From contig CAWJJM010000012.1 in NCBI GenBank assembly GCA_963843275.1, positions 248,001 through 312,000 on the forward strand: a stretch of DNA of 64,000 bases, given 5' to 3'. This stretch comes from CAWJJM01 sp963843275 (GTDB taxonomy: Bacteria > Acidobacteriota > Thermoanaerobaculia > Multivoradales > JBCCEF01). The notes under the pieces were generated by a model, which saw only the letters and a program-made list of their open reading frames with translations, did no database searches and was not told where the DNA came from. A program made the translations under genes and the position numbers. Every line of letters begins with the position of its first letter. The stretch's first letter is position 1. Shown here in pieces: positions 44,302 to 53,469 of this stretch.

Positions 44302-44706
44302 ATGTATGCAGTAATCGAGACCGGCGGCAAGCAGTATCGGGTGGCGCCGGGTGACGTGATCGACGTCGAGCGCGGCCCGGCGGTCGGGGACGACGGCGGG
44401 GTGGAGCTCGACCGCGTGCTGATGGTCTCCGGCGACGGCGGCGTCGAGGTCGGCAGCCCGGCGGTCGCCGGAGCGCGGGTGCTCGCGACGGTGGTCGACG
44501 AGGTCCGCGGTCCGAAGGTGCGCGTGTTCAAGATGAAGCGGCGCAAGGGCTACCGCCGCACCCGCGGCCACCGGCAGGACCTGCTGCGGCTGCGCATCGG
44601 CGACATCGTGACCGGGTCCGGCGGCAAGAGCGAGAAGAAGCCCGCCGAGAAGAAGCCGGCGCGGGGCAAGGCCAAGGCCGCCGCCGCGCCGAGCGACGAG
44701 GAGTAG
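44302..44706 (+). CDS. rplU: 50S ribosomal protein L21
   Basis: 134 residues beginning with the canonical MYAVIETGGKQYRVAPGD. The core includes KMKRRKGYRRTRGHRQ, which binds 23S rRNA. It is longer than the usual 100-105 residues because of a Lys/Ala/Glu-rich tail after ITGSG-like DIVTGSGGK (about 110-134), probably a flexible rRNA-binding extension. The ATG at 44302 is preferred over a TTG nine bases upstream because L21 proteins start with MYA. It is the first gene of the rplU-rpmA-obgE operon. Confidence 0.97.
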   Translation: MYAVIETGGKQYRVAPGDVIDVERGPAVGDDGGVELDRVLMVSGDGGVEVGSPAVAGARVLATVVDEVRGPKVRVFKMKRRKGYRRTRGHRQDLLRLRIGDIVTGSGGKSEKKPAEKKPARGKAKAAAAPSDEE

Positions 44707-44709
44707 ACG

Positions 44710-44967
44710 ATGGCACACAAGAAGGGACAGGGCTCGAGCCGGAACGGCCGCGACTCCAATCCGCAGCACCTCGGGGTCAAGGCGTTCGGCGGCGAGACCG
44801 TCCGCGGCGGGACGATCATCGTCCGCCAGCGGGGCACCAAGTTCTTCCCCGGCCGCAACGTCGGCCGTGGCAAGGACGACACGCTGTTCGCCAAGATCGG
44901 CGGCACGGTCCAGTTCCAGGACCGCGGCCGGCACGGCCGGTACGTGCACGTCGAGCCCGCCGAGTAG
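44710..44967 (+). CDS. rpmA: 50S ribosomal protein L27
   Basis: 85 residues, the usual length. The N-terminal MAHKKGQGSSRNGRDSNPQ reaches the peptidyl-transferase centre in the ribosome, and there is no N-terminal cleavage extension of the Firmicutes kind. IIVRQRGTKFFPGRNVGRGKD is the family signature. It begins 3 bp after the rplU stop, as in most bacteria. Confidence 0.98.
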   Translation: MAHKKGQGSSRNGRDSNPQHLGVKAFGGETVRGGTIIVRQRGTKFFPGRNVGRGKDDTLFAKIGGTVQFQDRGRHGRYVHVEPAE

Positions 44968-44984
44968 CGTCCCGCCCGCCCCCC

Positions 44985-46028
44985 TTGCTCTTCATCGACG
45001 AATCCGTCATCCGCGTCCGGGGAGGGCGCGGCGGGAACGGGTGCGTCGCGTTCCGGCGGGAGAAGTTCGTGCCGCGCGGGGGGCCTTCGGGCGGCGACGG
45101 GGGCGACGGCGGCTCGGTGGTGCTGGTCGGCGACGCCCGCCGCAACACGCTCTTCCACCTCCGCTTCCGGCAGGTCTTCGAGGCCGAGCGGGGGCGTCAC
45201 GGCGAGGGCTCCCAGCGCACCGGCCGCAGCGGGGAGGACCTCGAGGTGCCCGTGCCTCTGGGGACCGAGGTGCACGACGCCGAGGGCGACGAGCTGCTCG
45301 GCGAGGTGCTCACCGACGGCGAGCGCCTGGTGGTGGCGCCGGGAGGCCGGGGCGGCCGCGGCAACGCCCGCTTCGCCAGCGCCACCAACCGCGCGCCGCG
45401 CCGCGCCGATCCCGGGCAGGAGGGGGCCGAGCGGGTGCTCCGCCTGGAGCTCAAGCTCCTCGCCGACGCCGGGGTGGTGGGGCTGCCCAACGCCGGCAAG
45501 TCGACGCTGATCGGACGCATCACGGCCGCCCGGCCCAAGGTCGCCGACTACCCCTTCACCACCCTCGTGCCGCAGCTCGGCGTGGTGGCGCCGGATCCGC
45601 TGTCCCCCACCTTCGTCGTCGCCGACCTGCCGGGGCTGATCGCCGGGGCCGCGCAGGGGGCCGGGCTGGGGCACCAGTTCCTGCGCCACGTGGAGCGCTG
45701 CCGCCTGCTGGTCCACCTGGTCGACCTGGCGGCGTTCGAGGGCAGCGCCCGGGACGACCTCGAGACGGTGGAGCGCGAGCTGGCGGACTTCGACCCGGAC
45801 CTGCTGCGCCGCCCCCGCGTGCTGGTGGGCTCGAAACGCGACGCGGCGCGCGACGAGCGGCGCCGCGAGCTGGTGGCGGCCGCCGCCGAGCGTGGCCTCG
45901 CCTACCTGGAGATCTCCGCCGTCACCGGCGACGGGATCGATCCCCTGGTCGCGGAGCTGGCGCGCCGGCTGTCCGCGCCCGCGGCACCGGCCGCGCCCGC
46001 CGGGTCGCCGGTGGGGGAGGCCGGGTGA
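44985..46028 (+). CDS. obgE: Obg-family GTPase
   Basis: A 347-residue ribosome-assembly GTPase (CgtA). The N-terminal Obg domain is glycine-rich (RGGRGGNGCVAFRREKFVP, GGPSGGDGGDGG). The G domain carries VGLPNAGKSTLIGRI (G1), the switch I DYPFTT, DLPGLIAGAAQGAGLG (G3) and VGSKRDA (G4-like). It starts with TTG at 44985, giving LFIDESVIRVRGG; most Obg proteins start at MFID with ATG. No clear Shine-Dalgarno is visible in the C-rich 17-bp gap, so coupling to rpmA is likely. The C-terminus is a short Ala/Pro tail rather than the E. coli-type acidic domain. Confidence 0.96.
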   Translation: MLFIDESVIRVRGGRGGNGCVAFRREKFVPRGGPSGGDGGDGGSVVLVGDARRNTLFHLRFRQVFEAERGRHGEGSQRTGRSGEDLEVPVPLGTEVHDAEGDELLGEVLTDGERLVVAPGGRGGRGNARFASATNRAPRRADPGQEGAERVLRLELKLLADAGVVGLPNAGKSTLIGRITAARPKVADYPFTTLVPQLGVVAPDPLSPTFVVADLPGLIAGAAQGAGLGHQFLRHVERCRLLVHLVDLAAFEGSARDDLETVERELADFDPDLLRRPRVLVGSKRDAARDERRRELVAAAAERGLAYLEISAVTGDGIDPLVAELARRLSAPAAPAAPAGSPVGEAG

Positions 46029-46684
46029 GCGGCGCCGTCGAGGCCGCCGACCTCGTCGCCGCCGTGGGCGACGCGCGGCGGGTGGGGCTGTTCGGCGGCA
46101 GCTTCGACCCGATCCACGCCGGCCACCTGGGACCGGTGCGGGAGGCTCGCGACGCCCTGGGCCTGGACCGGGTCGTCTACCTGCCGACGGCGCGGCCGCC
46201 CCACAAGCCGAAGCGGGATTTCGCACCGGCGTACGCCCGCTTCGCGATGGTGGAGCTGGCGCTGCTCGACGAGCCGGGCCTGTACGCCTCGGCCCACGAG
46301 CTCACCCTGGGCCGTCCCGCCTACACGGTGGAGACGGTCGAGGCCTTCGGGCGCCGCTTTCCCGGCGTCGAGCTGTACCTGGTGATCGGCAGCGACTCGT
46401 TCTCCGAGCTCTCCACCTGGCGGCGCTGGCGCGAGCTGATCGAGCGGGTGCGGCTCGCCGTCCTGGCGCGCCCGGGCTGGGCGGTCGACGAGGTGGCGCC
46501 CGGGCTGCCGGCGGAGCTCGCCGAGCGCGCCCGGAACGGCGGCGTCGACTTCGTCCGCCACGCCCCCGTGGACCTGTCGTCGACGCGGCTGCGCCGGCTG
46601 CTGGCGGCAGGCGAGGATCCCCCGGCGGGGGCGGTGCCGCCGCCTGTTCTAGACTACATTCGGAAGTACTCCCTCTACCGATGA
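46025..46684 (+). CDS. nadD: nicotinate-nucleotide adenylyltransferase
   Basis: A 219-residue enzyme of NAD synthesis, which makes deamido-NAD from nicotinate mononucleotide and ATP. The nucleotidyltransferase motif GLFGGSFDPIHAGHL lies near residue 22; then PTARPPHKPKR and the C-terminal HAPVDLSSTRLRRLL (ISSTxxR-type ATP motif). The GTG start overlaps the obgE stop (GTGA). The obgE-nadD-rsfS order is a conserved bacterial arrangement. Confidence 0.96.
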   Translation: MSGAVEAADLVAAVGDARRVGLFGGSFDPIHAGHLGPVREARDALGLDRVVYLPTARPPHKPKRDFAPAYARFAMVELALLDEPGLYASAHELTLGRPAYTVETVEAFGRRFPGVELYLVIGSDSFSELSTWRRWRELIERVRLAVLARPGWAVDEVAPGLPAELAERARNGGVDFVRHAPVDLSSTRLRRLLAAGEDPPAGAVPPPVLDYIRKYSLYR

Positions 46685-47061
46685 AGCCCTCCGACGTCAC
46701 CGACGAGCAGATCGCGGCACGGGTGCAGCGGGCGGTGGCCGCCGCCGACGACCGCAAGGCCGTGGACCTCAAGGTCCTCGACCTGGCCGCGATCAGCGAT
46801 TTCACCGACTTCTTCCTGATCTGCAGCGGCACCAGCGACCGCCAGGTCCAGGCCATCGCCGACGCCGTCGACGAGACGCTGCGCGCCGACAAGGTGCGCC
46901 CGCTGCACCGCGAGGGCTACGGCCGCGGCCACTGGGTGCTGCTCGACTACGGCGCCTTCATCGTGCACGTCTTCGACGAGGAGACCCGGCGCTTCTACGG
47001 GCTGGAGCGGCTGTGGGCGGACGCCCCGGAGGTCACCGAGCGGTTCCGGGACGGCGCATGA
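46681..47061 (+). CDS. rsfS: ribosomal silencing factor RsfS
   Basis: 126 residues, RsfS/YbeB/iojap family, which binds L14 and blocks joining of the ribosomal subunits under stress. It has the family core AISDFTDFFLICSGTSDRQVQAIADAV and GHWVLLDYGAFIVHVFDEETRRFYGLERLW. The ATG overlaps the nadD stop (ATGA), and its own stop overlaps the next gene in the same way. Confidence 0.96.
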   Translation: MKPSDVTDEQIAARVQRAVAAADDRKAVDLKVLDLAAISDFTDFFLICSGTSDRQVQAIADAVDETLRADKVRPLHREGYGRGHWVLLDYGAFIVHVFDEETRRFYGLERLWADAPEVTERFRDGA

Positions 47062-48026
47062 CGGGGCCGCCGCCGCCCGCGACGCCCACCGCACCGGGGG
47101 GCGACGGTGCGGCCGGCGGCCCCGGCCCCGCCCTCGACGACCTCACCGCCGGCTCGCCGGCCCTGGCGCGGGCCCTGGCGGGCGCCGCGCGCGTCGCGCG
47201 GACCGACGCCCCGGTGCTGGTGCTCGGCGAGCCGGGCACCGGCCGGTCCACCGTGGCCCGCGCCCTGCACCGTGCCAGCCCCCGCCGCGACGGCCCGCTG
47301 GTGGAGATGGACCCCGCCGCGGTCCCCGCCAGCCTGTTCGAGAGCGAGCTGTTCGGCTATCGGGCGGGAGCCTTCACGGGCGCGGCGGCGGACTCCCCCG
47401 GCCGCCTGGGCCGCGCCGCCGGCGGTTCGTTCGTCCTCGACCACCTCGAGGAGCTCCCGCTCGGCGTGCAGCCGAAGCTGCTGCGGGTGCTCGCGGAACG
47501 GCGCTACGCCCCGTTGGGCGGCGCGGAGGTGGAGGCGGACGTCCGCTTCGTCGCCCTCGCCACCCCCGACCTCGCCGAACGCCGGGCGCGCGGCGCCTTC
47601 CGCGCCGACCTCTTCTACCGGCTGGAGGTGGTCTCCTTCCACCTGCCGCCGCTGCGCGAGCGCCGCGACGAGCTGCCCGCCCTGGTGGCACGGCTGCTCG
47701 CCGATCTCGGGGAGCGCTTCGGTCGCCGCGCGACGCTGGCGCCACGGGCGCTCGAGTGGATGCGCGAGTACCCGTGGCCGGGCAACCTCACCGAGCTGCG
47801 CCACCTGCTCGAGCGCGAGCTGATCCTCGGCGACGGGTCCCGCCTCGATCCGCGCCCACCCGCCGACCTCCCCGGGCTGCGGCCGCGCCCGCTCGTCGAA
47901 GTGGAGGTCGAGCACATCCTGCGCACCCTCGCCTACACGCGCGGCCACCAGGGCCGCGCCGCGGAGCTGCTGGGGATCAGCCGCAAGGCGCTGTGGGAGA
48001 AGCGCAAGCGCCATGGCCTCCCGTGA
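47058..48026 (+). CDS. sigma-54-activator-like AAA+ protein with altered Walker motifs
   Basis: 322 residues: a short Pro/Gly N-terminus with no receiver or PAS domain, a sigma-54 interaction AAA+ domain (about 30-250), and a C-terminal Fis-type helix-turn-helix (RAAELLGISRKALWEKRKR). The sigma-54-contact loop GAFTGA is intact at 104-109, and RADLFYRLEVVSF and PPLRERRDEL are normal. However, Walker A reads GEPGTGRS (57-64), with Arg in place of the essential Lys, and Walker B reads VLDHLEEL, with His in place of the catalytic Glu. ATPase activity is therefore doubtful. Its ATG overlaps the rsfS stop. Confidence 0.85.
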   Translation: MTGPPPPATPTAPGGDGAAGGPGPALDDLTAGSPALARALAGAARVARTDAPVLVLGEPGTGRSTVARALHRASPRRDGPLVEMDPAAVPASLFESELFGYRAGAFTGAAADSPGRLGRAAGGSFVLDHLEELPLGVQPKLLRVLAERRYAPLGGAEVEADVRFVALATPDLAERRARGAFRADLFYRLEVVSFHLPPLRERRDELPALVARLLADLGERFGRRATLAPRALEWMREYPWPGNLTELRHLLERELILGDGSRLDPRPPADLPGLRPRPLVEVEVEHILRTLAYTRGHQGRAAELLGISRKALWEKRKRHGLP

Positions 48027-48432
48027 CGGCGGCAGACGGCCTCTGCACCCGCGGCTGAGCGCCGCCGAGCGCCGCCGGCTCCTGCTCGAGGGCGTCGAGC
48101 TCTACGGCCGGGGTGCCTTCTTCGCCTGTCACGAGTCGTTCGAGGAGATCTGGCGCTCGACGCGGCCCGAGCCGCGGGACCTCTTCCAGGGCCTGGTGCA
48201 GCTCGCGGCCGGCCTCCACCACTTCCACCGCCACGGCCGCGCCGCGTCGGCGGCCCGGCTGCTGGCCCGGGCGCGGCGACGGTTGGAGCCGTTGGGGCCG
48301 GTGGCGTGCGGGCTCGACCTGGCGACGCTGCTGGCCGGTGTCGGCCGCTGGCAGGACTGGCTCGCCGCGCCGGAGGGCCCGGCACCCGAGCCGCCGCGGC
48401 TGTCGGTGGTGGATCCCGCCGCGGTGGGTTGA
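48013..48432 (+). CDS. DUF309 family protein
   Basis: A 139-residue helical protein with the family pattern GRGAFFACHESFEEIWR (H-E-x-x-E-x-W) and LFQGLVQLAAGLHHFHR. DUF309 is a small all-helical family of unknown function found in many bacteria. The start overlaps the end of the AAA+ gene by 14 bp, so they share a transcript. The last 20 residues are Pro-rich. Confidence 0.85.
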   Translation: MASRDGGRRPLHPRLSAAERRRLLLEGVELYGRGAFFACHESFEEIWRSTRPEPRDLFQGLVQLAAGLHHFHRHGRAASAARLLARARRRLEPLGPVACGLDLATLLAGVGRWQDWLAAPEGPAPEPPRLSVVDPAAVG

Positions 48433-48439
48433 GGAGGCG

Positions 48440-49294
48440 TCAGGAGGCGGCGGCCCGCTCGCCGTCGTCGGCCTCGCGCTCCGGGCGCGGTTCCGGCGCC
48501 TCGAGCTCCGGCACCTCGAGGGCGCGGAGGCGGGCCAGGTGGTCGGCCGGGAGGTCGAGGAAGCGGCTCACCAGGCGGGGGTCGAGCTGGCTCCCCGCCA
48601 CCCGGCGCAGCTCGCGGACGGCGGCGGCGTGCGGTCGCGCCGGACGGTAGGGGCGTCGCGAGGTGATGGCGTCGTAGGTGTCGACCACGGCGAAGATCCG
48701 GGCCGCCAGGGGGATCTCCTCGCCGGCGAGCCCGTTGGGATAGCCGGTGCCGTCCCAGCGCTCGTGGTGGCTGAGGACGATGTCGAGCGCCGTGCCGAGA
48801 AAGACCAGGCCGCGCAGCATCTGGTAGCCGCGCCGCGGATGGGTGCGCAGCACCGCCCGCTCCTCGTCGTCGAGCGGCCCCGCCTTGCGCAGGATCTCGT
48901 CGGGCACCGCGATCTTGCCGACGTCGTGGAGCAGTCCGCCCCACTCGATGGCACGCAGGGCCGCTTCGTCGTGGACCCCCAGCGCCGCGGCGAGGGCGGT
49001 GGCGTACCGCGCCACCCGGAAGCTGTGGCCGATGGCCTCGTGGTCGCGGGCGTGGGCGGTCGCCACCAGGGCGCCGACCACGTCGGCGACGGTGCGCCCC
49101 GTGGTGGCCTCGGGGGACTGCAGGGAGGCCACCAGCTGCCTTAGGGCCGTCTCGTGATGTGCCAGCTCGCTCAAGCTCCGCCCCCCGTTCCCGGCACCGG
49201 CGACCATCGCCGGGCGCTCGCGAGCGCAGCCCCTCTGCGTACGTAGGAACGGCAAAATGTACTGTAGCAGACTCGAGGTCTCTCCACGATCCAC
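48440..49294 (-). CDS. HD-GYP domain protein (c-di-GMP phosphodiesterase-like)
   Basis: About 284 residues. The HD-GYP domain shows HSFRVARYATALAAALG, LLHDVGKIAVPDEILRK (HD), HHERWDGTGYPNGLAGEEIP (GYP) and ARIFAVVDTYDAITSRRPYR. The family degrades cyclic di-GMP; the metal residues look intact. The N-terminal 90 residues are helical with no known sensor domain. The GTG at 49294 has GAGAGGA directly adjacent (poor spacing); an ATG at 49207 is the alternative start. It converges with the DUF309 gene, separated by 7 bp. Confidence 0.85.
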   Translation of the reverse strand: MDRGETSSLLQYILPFLRTQRGCARERPAMVAGAGNGGRSLSELAHHETALRQLVASLQSPEATTGRTVADVVGALVATAHARDHEAIGHSFRVARYATALAAALGVHDEAALRAIEWGGLLHDVGKIAVPDEILRKAGPLDDEERAVLRTHPRRGYQMLRGLVFLGTALDIVLSHHERWDGTGYPNGLAGEEIPLAARIFAVVDTYDAITSRRPYRPARPHAAAVRELRRVAGSQLDPRLVSRFLDLPADHLARLRALEVPELEAPEPRPEREADDGERAAAS

Positions 49295-49315
49295 TCCTCT
49301 CGACCGGGAAGACGG

Positions 49316-50515
49316 CTAACGGCCGCGCGCCAGCTCGGCCAGCAGCGCGATCGCCCGGTCGCACTCCTCCTCGGTGTTGTAGAAGTGGGGCGACAGACGC
49401 ACCCCGGCGTCGGGCCGGAAGTCGCACACCACCTCGCGCTCGAGGAGCTCGCGGCAGAGGCGCTCGGCAGCGGGGTGCCACACCGAGACGGTGCCGCCGC
49501 GGCGCTCCGGCTCGGCGGGCGTGCGCAGCTCGAAGCCGGCGTCCGCCGCGGCCTCCATCAGCCGTCCGGTCAGCGCCAGGGAGCGGCGCCGGATCCGCGC
49601 TGCGCCGACCGTGGCGACGATCCGATAGCCGGCGCGGCAGGCGTACAGCGCCGGCACGTTCGGCGTGCCGGTGAGGAAGCGCCAGGCGCCGGCGGCGTAG
49701 CGGATCGGCCCGGTGCGGAAGGCGAAGGGCTCGCGGTCGGCCTGCCAACCGGTCAGCGCGGGTTCGAGCCGGCGGGCGAGGTCGGGGCGCACCCAGAGAT
49801 AGCCGGCCCCCGGACCGCCACACAGCCACTTCACCGAGCCGCCGACCGCGGCGTCGACGCCCCAGGCCTCGAGCGCCAGCGGCAGGGCGCCGGCGCTCTG
49901 GTAGACGTCGAGCAGGAGCAGGGCGCCGGACTCGCGGCAGCGGCGGGCCAGCGCCGCGGCGTCCTGCACCCAGGCGCTCCGGAACAGGACGTGGGAGGCG
50001 ACGACCAGGCGCGTGTGCCGGTCGATCGCGGCGTGCAGGCGCTCCGGGTCGACGCCGACGGCGCCGTCGGAAGGCACCACCACCAGCTCGGCGCCGCGGC
50101 GGCGCTCTCCTTCGAGCAGGTAGCGCAGGCCGGGGAACTCGAGGTCGCTGACGACGATCCGCCGGCGGTCGGCCGGGTAGTCGAGGGCGGAGAGCAGCAC
50201 CGCCGCCGCGACGGTCGCGTTCTGGTGCATCGACACGTGGCCCGGCGTCACCCCGAGCAGCGGCGCCAGCAGGTCGCCGACCTCGGCGGCCATCTCCCAC
50301 CAGCCCTCGGCCCACGCCCGCACGCCGCGCTCGTCCCAGGCGTCGGCGAAGCCTTCGAGCTCGGTCCGCACCCCCCGCGGCATCGCGCCCAGGGAGTTGT
50401 TGATCAGGTAGGTGGTGCGGGCGAGGATCGGGAACTCGTCGCGCCAGGCGAGCAGGTCGGCGGCCTCGGCGGGGGGCCGGCCCGGGGGGCCGTCGACCTG
50501 GGGGGCGGCCTGCAT
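49316..50515 (-). CDS. class V aminotransferase / kynureninase-like PLP enzyme
   Basis: About 399 residues. The fold is type I PLP: TTYLINNSLGAMPRGV, VVVSDLEFPGLRYLL, LLLLDVYQSAGALPLAL (PLP Asp), and the Schiff-base lysine in VGGSVKWLCGGPGAGYLWV. The C-terminal VCDFRPDAGVRLSPHFYNTEEECDRA resembles kynureninase. It could be a kynureninase, cysteine desulfurase-like or isopenicillin-epimerase-like enzyme; no tryptophan-catabolism neighbours settle it. The ATG at 50515 is used; a TTG at 50578 overlapping the upstream stop is the alternative. Confidence 0.8.
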   Translation of the reverse strand: MQAAPQVDGPPGRPPAEAADLLAWRDEFPILARTTYLINNSLGAMPRGVRTELEGFADAWDERGVRAWAEGWWEMAAEVGDLLAPLLGVTPGHVSMHQNATVAAAVLLSALDYPADRRRIVVSDLEFPGLRYLLEGERRRGAELVVVPSDGAVGVDPERLHAAIDRHTRLVVASHVLFRSAWVQDAAALARRCRESGALLLLDVYQSAGALPLALEAWGVDAAVGGSVKWLCGGPGAGYLWVRPDLARRLEPALTGWQADREPFAFRTGPIRYAAGAWRFLTGTPNVPALYACRAGYRIVATVGAARIRRRSLALTGRLMEAAADAGFELRTPAEPERRGGTVSVWHPAAERLCRELLEREVVCDFRPDAGVRLSPHFYNTEEECDRAIALLAELARGR

Positions 50516-50574
50516 CGGCGTGCTTCCGGCGGGTGGGTGCCTGCCGGCGGCGCGAGGGTTCTCGTCGCCGCTGC

Positions 50575-51351
<777 letters not shown>

Positions 51352-51482
51352 GCCTGGGCTCCTCGTCAGGGAATCGGGAACGGCGTTCCCGGATCGGATC
51401 TCTGCTCGCCGGGGCGGCGCACGGCGCCGGCCCCGCGGGCCGATCGTATCGCGGCCCGGCGGCGCTGCCGGCCGCGGGCGGC

Positions 51483-52235
51483 TCAGCCGCGGCGGGTGCC
51501 GGCGGCGCCGCCCGGGCCCGCCGCGACGGCGGCGAGGAAGCGCTCGGTGAGGGCGCGTTGCTGGGCCAGAGCCATCAGGTTCTCGGGATGCCACTGGACG
51601 GCTTCGAGCCACCAGTCGGAACCGGCCAGGGCGAAGGCCTCGACCAGCCCGTCGGGGGCACGGCCGACCACGGTGAGCCCCGGCGCGACCCGGCGCACCC
51701 CCTGGTGGTGGCGGCTGTTGACCAGCGCGGTCTCGCGCCCGAGCAGCTCGCCGAGCGGGGTGTCGGGGGCAGTGACCTCGATCGGATGGATCAGCGCGTC
51801 GCGCGGGTAGGAGAGGTCGTGGAGCTGCGCCCCCGGCAGCTGGGTCGGGATGTCCTGCCACAGCGTGCCGCCGAGGAAGACGTCGAGGACCTGCAGGCCC
51901 CGGCAGATGCCCCACGTCGGCACCGCCGCCTCGCGGGCGCCCTCCAGCAGCGCCCACTCCAGGGCGTCGCGCTCCGGCTCGACCTCGAGCCGCGCCTCCG
52001 GCAGCGGCTCCTCGCCGAAGGTGCGCGGATCGACGTCCGGCCCGCCGAGCAGCAGCAGCCCGGCGGCGCCGGCCGCCAGCCGGCGCAGCTCGCCGGCGTC
52101 CGCGGTCCCCGGGCCGCCGGCGAGGAGCACCCGGATCCGCTCCGCGGCCAGCCCCGCCGAGCGCAGCGCCGCCGCGGCGATCTCCGCCTTCGGACCCGAG
52201 CTCCCGGAGAGCAGCACCGGCCCCGGTCCCGTCAT
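51483..52235 (-). CDS. class I glutamine amidotransferase-like peptidase C26
   Basis: A 250-residue gamma-glutamyl hydrolase-type enzyme: GLLLLGGPDVDPRTFGEEP, the nucleophile cysteine in PTWGICRGLQVLDVFLGG, LVNSRHHQGV and the His-Glu of LEAVQWHPENL. This pattern is typical of PuuD-like gamma-glutamyl-GABA hydrolases, which release GABA in putrescine catabolism, but no other puu gene is present. It has a strong GAGGAGGAGG upstream of the ATG. It lies between the hydratase and thiolase genes on the same strand. Confidence 0.88.
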   Translation of the reverse strand: MTGPGPVLLSGSSGPKAEIAAAALRSAGLAAERIRVLLAGGPGTADAGELRRLAAGAAGLLLLGGPDVDPRTFGEEPLPEARLEVEPERDALEWALLEGAREAAVPTWGICRGLQVLDVFLGGTLWQDIPTQLPGAQLHDLSYPRDALIHPIEVTAPDTPLGELLGRETALVNSRHHQGVRRVAPGLTVVGRAPDGLVEAFALAGSDWWLEAVQWHPENLMALAQQRALTERFLAAVAAGPGGAAGTRRG

Positions 52236-52282
52236 CGCGTCGTCCTCCTCCTCGGCACGTCGCCCGCGGCGCCCGTCCGCCG

Positions 52283-53469
52283 TCAGCCCGGCCGTTCCAC
52301 CAGGGCGGCCAGGCCCATCCCGCCGGAGACGCAGAGGGTGGCGAGACCGCGGCGGCGGCCGCGGGCGGCCATCCCGTGGAGCAGGGTGACGAGGATGCGG
52401 GCGCCGGTGGCGCCGATGGGATGGCCCAGGGCGATGGCGCCGCCGTCCGGGTTGAGGCGCTCGGGGTCGATGGCGAGGTCCTCCTGGCAGGCCAGCACCT
52501 GCGACGCGAAGGCCTCGTTGAGCTCGACCTCCTCGAGGTCGTCGACGGTGAGCCCACGGCGCGCCAGCAGGCGGCGGGTGGCGGGGACCGGTCCGATCCC
52601 CATCAGCCGCGGCTCGACCCCGACCACCTCCCAGTCGAGCAGCCGCGCCGCCACCGGCAGGCCGAGCTCCGCCGCGGCCTCCTCGCTGGCCACCAGCACC
52701 GCGGCGGCGCCGTCGGTGATGCCCGAGGCGTTGCCCGCGGTGACCGTGCCGCCCTCGCGGAAGACCGGGGCCAGGCGGGCCAGGCGCTCGGCGGTGACCC
52801 CGTCGCGCGGGTGCTCGTCGCCGTCCACGACGACGGTGCCCTTGCGGCCCGCCACCTCGATCGGGGCGATCTCGGCGACGAACCGCCCGGCCTCCCGGGC
52901 GCGTTGGCAGCGCTGCTGGCTGGTGGCGGCGTAGGCGTCCGCGGCGCGCGCGGCCGATCCCTTTCTCGGCGGCCAGCTCCTCGGCGGTCTCGCCCATGAT
53001 CATCTCGGAGAGCGGGTCGCAGAAGCCGTCCCGGTACATGCCGTCGACCAGCTCCTGGTGCCCCATCCGCTGGCCCCAGCGGGCGCGGGGGAGCAGGTAC
53101 GGGGTGTTCGACATGCTCTCGGTGCCGCCGGCGAGGATCACCCGCGCCTCGCCGCAGGCGAGGGTGCGCGCCGCCGACAGCACCGCCTGCAGGCCGGACC
53201 CGCACGCCTGATTGACCGTGTAGGCGGGGCGGTCGTCCGGGACGCCGGCGCGATGGCCGATCTGGCGGGCGGTGTTGGGGCCGCCGCCCGCCTGCCGGCC
53301 GTGGCCGAAGATCACCTGGTCGACCGCCTCGGCCGGGCAGCCGGCCCGCTCGAGGCAGGCCGCGGCCGCGGCGACGCCGAGGTCGGCCGCCGAGAGCGCC
53401 GCGAGCCCGCCCCCGAACCTGCCGATCGGGGTGCGGACCGGGCGCGGCGAGGAGGACCGGTCGCGGCAT
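52283..53469 (-). CDS. acetyl-CoA acetyltransferase (thiolase), two frameshifts
   Basis: 394 residues after removing two single-base insertions, near 53440 (GCCGCG[C]CCGG) and near 52950 (GCG[C]GCC). The repaired frame reads VRTPIGRFGGGLAAL at the N-terminus, the catalytic Cys in VNQACGSGLQAVLSA, TESMSNTPYLLPRARWG, VELNEAFASQV, NPDGGAIALGHPIGATGAR and the second Cys in TLCVSGGMGLAALV. This is a biosynthetic/degradative type II thiolase. Its ATG overlaps the stop of the enoyl-CoA hydratase upstream (TGATG), indicating one fatty-acid or branched-acid oxidation operon. Confidence 0.9.
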
